DNA of 64,000 bases from Granulicella arctica (GTDB lineage: Bacteria; Acidobacteriota; Terriglobia; Terriglobales; Acidobacteriaceae), in the NCBI RefSeq assembly GCF_025685605.1, contig NZ_JAGTUT010000001.1, positions 868,001 through 932,000 on the forward strand, given 5' to 3'. Shown here one piece after another: positions 61,808-64,000 of this stretch; positions within the stretch are counted from its first letter, which is position 1, and every line of letters starts with the position of its first letter. The position numbers were made by a program, and so were the translations under genes. Under the pieces are notes generated by a model. That model saw only the letters and a program-made list of their open reading frames with translations. It ran no database searches and was not told the origin of the DNA.

Positions 61808-62119
61808 ATGGCAACGGAACGAGAGATGATCTACGAGTGCCAGGTCAAGCGTCGCCGCGTCCGCGCAACAGGCGGATACGAACCATTCTGGAAGTTGAAG
61901 ACGGTCGTTGAGGCACTGGACGACAGCGACACCGAATTCCGCTGCAAAGACTGCTTCGGACCCGTCAAGCTCAACGTCCGCACCGTGACCGAGGGCACTG
62001 CCCCGCGCCACATGAAGCACAAGCTCCGCAGCGACTCCGAATACTGCCCCGGTGGCCTTTACTTCCGCACCTCCACCGACGGTCGCCTGCCCCGCATCTC
62101 TGAAGCACCTGTCCGTTAA
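61808..62119 (+). CDS. Small Cys-containing protein, paralogue 2, between tldD and tldE
   Basis: The 103 residues (MATEREMIYECQVKRRR) are clearly homologous to paralogue 1, more than half identical by eye: Cys11, Cys46, Cys49, Cys80; GGYEPFWKLKTV; DSDTEFRCKDCFG; SDSEYCPGGLYF. The C-terminus differs (LPRISEAPVR). The 94-base gap to paralogue 1 and the 21-base gap to tldE fit one operon. The tandem copies probably arose by gene duplication. Confidence 0.75.
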   Translation: MATEREMIYECQVKRRRVRATGGYEPFWKLKTVVEALDDSDTEFRCKDCFGPVKLNVRTVTEGTAPRHMKHKLRSDSEYCPGGLYFRTSTDGRLPRISEAPVR

Positions 62120-62140
62120 CATCGCTGTGAGGTCTGCCGC

Positions 62141-63541
62141 TTGTCCCAGTCTATTGCCCCTGCTCTCTCCTCGGATCTGAAGCAACTAGCCGCCGATGTG
62201 CTCGCGAAAGCCCTGCGCGCCGGGGCCACCGACGCCGAAGCGGTCGTCTACGAGGGAGAGCAGTTCGAAGTCCTCGTTCGACTTGGACAGGTAGAGACGC
62301 TCAAGGAGTCAGGCTCACGCGCTGTCGGCTTGCGCGTCTTCATCGCCTCCGGCAAAGCCCAGCGCACGGCCAGTACCTCGTCGTCGGACTTCTCCAGTGA
62401 CTCGATCGAACGCCTCGTCGACGGTGCCGTCACGCTCGCCAGAATCACCAGCGAGGACCCCTTCGCAGGTCTTCCCGAACCCGAAGCCTTCGGCAAACTC
62501 GACGGCGATCTTCATCTCTACTTCGACGACGTCAACGAGCAGCCGCCAGCCGAGCGGATCGAGATCGCGCGCCGTGTCGAAGCCGCAGCCATGTCCTACG
62601 ACACGCGCATCCAGAACTCCAAGGGCGGTGACTTCGACACCTCAACCTCGCACAAGATTTTGATGAATTCGCGCGGCTTTACTGGCGAGTATCGCCGCTC
62701 CTACTGCGGCTTCTCGGCCGCACCCATCGCGCAGGATGCCACCGGCAACATGCAGCAGAACTACTGGTACTCGAACTCCCGCTCCACACGCAAGCTTGAG
62801 AACCCTGAAGACATTGGCATCATCGCCGCGCAGCGCACCCTTCGTCGCCTCGGTGCGCGGCAGGTCAAGACCCAGAAGGCTCCAGTCGTCTTCTCTCCCG
62901 AGATCGCCCGCTCCATCATCGCCAACATCTTCGAAGCTGCCAATGGCGACTCTATCTACCGTCACGCCAGCTTCTTCGCCGACATGCTCGGCGAGCGTGT
63001 TGCTGGAGAAAACATCACCGTCATTGACGATGGCACCATGGTGCATGACGGCATCGGCGGCTACGGAACAGCTCCTTTTGACGGCGAAGGTCTGCCGACA
63101 CGCCGCAAAGCGCTGGTCGAAAACGGCATCCTGAAGAACTACGTCATGAACACCTACACCGCGCGCAAGCTGGGCATGGTCTCCACCGGAAACGCCTCGC
63201 GCGGCCTGGCCGGCAACCCCGGCATCGGCGCCGGAAACTTCTACCTCGAGCCCGGCACCCTCACCCCGGAACAGATTATCGGCGACGTCAAAGACGGCCT
63301 CTACGTCACCCAGACCATGGGCTTCGGCGTAAACCTCGTCACCGGCGACTACTCCCAGGGCGCCAGCGGCCTCTGGATCGAGAACGGCGAGCTAAGCTAC
63401 CCGGTCGAAGAGATCACCATCGCTGGCAATCTCAAGGACATGTACAAGAACATAGTTGCCATCGGCAATGACCTCGTCTTCCGCGGCGCAAGCGCATCCC
63501 CCACCATCCGCGTCGAAGGCATGATGATCGCCGGCTCGTAA
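62141..63541 (+). CDS. tldE: TldE/PmbA family protein
   Basis: Non-catalytic partner of TldD in the heterodimer; PmbA matures microcin B17 in E. coli. The 466 residues start with TTG at 62141, with GAGG nine bases upstream (MSQSIAPALSSDL). The PmbA fold is seen in VLVRLGQVETLKESGSRAVGLRV, GFTGEYRRSYCGFSAAPI, DDGTMVHDGIGGYGTAPFDGEG, RRKALVENGILKNYVMNTYTARKLG and GVNLVTGDYSQGASGLWIENG. There is no HExxxH, as expected for the E subunit. Operon with tldD. Confidence 0.93.
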   Translation: MSQSIAPALSSDLKQLAADVLAKALRAGATDAEAVVYEGEQFEVLVRLGQVETLKESGSRAVGLRVFIASGKAQRTASTSSSDFSSDSIERLVDGAVTLARITSEDPFAGLPEPEAFGKLDGDLHLYFDDVNEQPPAERIEIARRVEAAAMSYDTRIQNSKGGDFDTSTSHKILMNSRGFTGEYRRSYCGFSAAPIAQDATGNMQQNYWYSNSRSTRKLENPEDIGIIAAQRTLRRLGARQVKTQKAPVVFSPEIARSIIANIFEAANGDSIYRHASFFADMLGERVAGENITVIDDGTMVHDGIGGYGTAPFDGEGLPTRRKALVENGILKNYVMNTYTARKLGMVSTGNASRGLAGNPGIGAGNFYLEPGTLTPEQIIGDVKDGLYVTQTMGFGVNLVTGDYSQGASGLWIENGELSYPVEEITIAGNLKDMYKNIVAIGNDLVFRGASASPTIRVEGMMIAGS

Positions 63542-63563
63542 GCAAGCCGACTACAATCGACTC

Positions 63564-64000
63564 GTGGCAACGCCCTTCCAGTTCGAGCACGCCGTAGAGT
63601 TCGCCCCGGATCGTGCACTCGAAGTCCTTCGCGCCATCCCCGCGCTGCCTGGCGTCTTCGCCCTCCGCGGCGCCCGTGACACCGACGAGCCCTACCTCAC
63701 TCGCGCCGCGGACATCCGTCGCCGCATCACCCGTCTCCTCGCGCCACCCGAGTCGCAGTCGAAGCGTCTCAACCTCCGCGACAAAGTCGTCCGCATCGAC
63801 TATTGCATCACCGGCTCCGAGTTCGAGTCGACCCTCGTCCTCTACCATGCCGCCGCCGCAGAGTTCGGCTACGCGGAAGCCCGCCGACGGCTCAAACTGC
63901 ACACCCCCTACTTCCTCCGCCTCACCATGGAGAACCAGCACCCCCGCGTCTACTCCACCAACCGGCTCTCGAAGCGCGGCCTCGCACAAATGTACGGCCC
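63564..64000 (+). CDS. UvrC-like protein, 5' part
   Basis: Starts at GTG 63564 and runs past the window edge. The visible 145 residues resemble the N-terminal GIY-YIG region of excinuclease subunit C: PALPGVFALRGARDTDEPYLT, DIRRRITRLLAPPE, YCITGSEFESTLVLYHAAAAE, PYFLRLTMENQHPRVYST. The GIY-YIG motif itself is degenerate (GVFALRG). Acidobacteria carry such shortened UvrC relatives besides UvrC; repair activity is not certain. Confidence 0.75.
   Translation, partial: MATPFQFEHAVEFAPDRALEVLRAIPALPGVFALRGARDTDEPYLTRAADIRRRITRLLAPPESQSKRLNLRDKVVRIDYCITGSEFESTLVLYHAAAAEFGYAEARRRLKLHTPYFLRLTMENQHPRVYSTNRLSKRGLAQMYG

Overview
The window looks like a chromosomal segment of a free-living, GC-rich, Gram-negative acidobacterium of the Terriglobia (Granulicella/Edaphobacter/Terriglobus type). 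This is inferred from a large Oar-like TonB-dependent receptor with an N-terminal carboxypeptidase-regulatory domain, many secreted acidobacteria-type hypotheticals, an EtfAB plus EtfD electron-transfer set, the GC-rich third codon positions that open long antisense frames, and intergenic repeats of the GTCATCC...GAAGGACC type. I see no rRNA, tRNA, CRISPR array, insertion sequence or prophage.

Layout. 1-10 kb: an ABC-F ATPase (cut by the window edge), a DEAD-box helicase, a secreted carboxypeptidase-regulatory-like protein, MsrA, an RluB-type pseudouridine synthase with ScpB, and a CHASE3-GAF-GGDEF diguanylate cyclase broken by a one-base frameshift. 10-19 kb: a Pit phosphate transporter, a macro-domain protein, and a minus-strand run etfB-etfA-M50 homologue-trpS-scpA. 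19-28 kb: the membrane Fe-S protein EtfD, small membrane or zinc proteins, a SIMPL protein, a hexapeptide acyltransferase, MoaA and a GAF-GGDEF cyclase. 28-38 kb: a TonB-dependent receptor, a MerC-like protein without a normal start codon, CysS, TsaD, a membrane-anchored receiver-domain protein and a cupin. 38-48 kb: a CCA-adding-type enzyme, an Fe-S photolyase-related protein, an FAD amine oxidase, a large formate-dehydrogenase-like molybdoenzyme, a pentapeptide-repeat protein and a DUF1641 protein. 48-64 kb: an OmpA-like protein, a polytopic membrane protein, TrhO, a DnaC-like ATPase, L31, Dus, an SDR, an HTH regulator, a frameshifted nuclease-like protein, a DinB-fold protein, a DUF1906-like secreted protein, and a tldD/tldE pair enclosing two small Cys-containing paralogues. 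The 5' part of a UvrC-like gene closes the window.

Functional links. EtfAB collects electrons from acyl-CoA and related dehydrogenases, and EtfD, encoded 2 kb away, is the expected route to menaquinone. The molybdoenzyme belongs with MoaA (cofactor synthesis, 18 kb away) and with the DUF1641 protein, the usual partner of this enzyme type in Bacillus; here the two are separated by an oppositely oriented pentapeptide-repeat gene. ScpA and ScpB, in separate clusters, complete condensin with SMC. TsaD, TrhO, Dus, RluB, CysS, TrpS and the CCA enzyme form a broad tRNA/rRNA maturation complement.

Most unusual items: (1) tldD - two small tandem paralogues - tldE; (2) a roughly 120-150 bp element present three times, always between convergent genes; (3) the MerC homologue whose only well-placed start is ATC; (4) the pentapeptide gene splitting fdh from DUF1641; (5) an M50 homologue with a ruined HExxH motif; (6) two genes each missing one base at a short homopolymer, which may be assembly errors.
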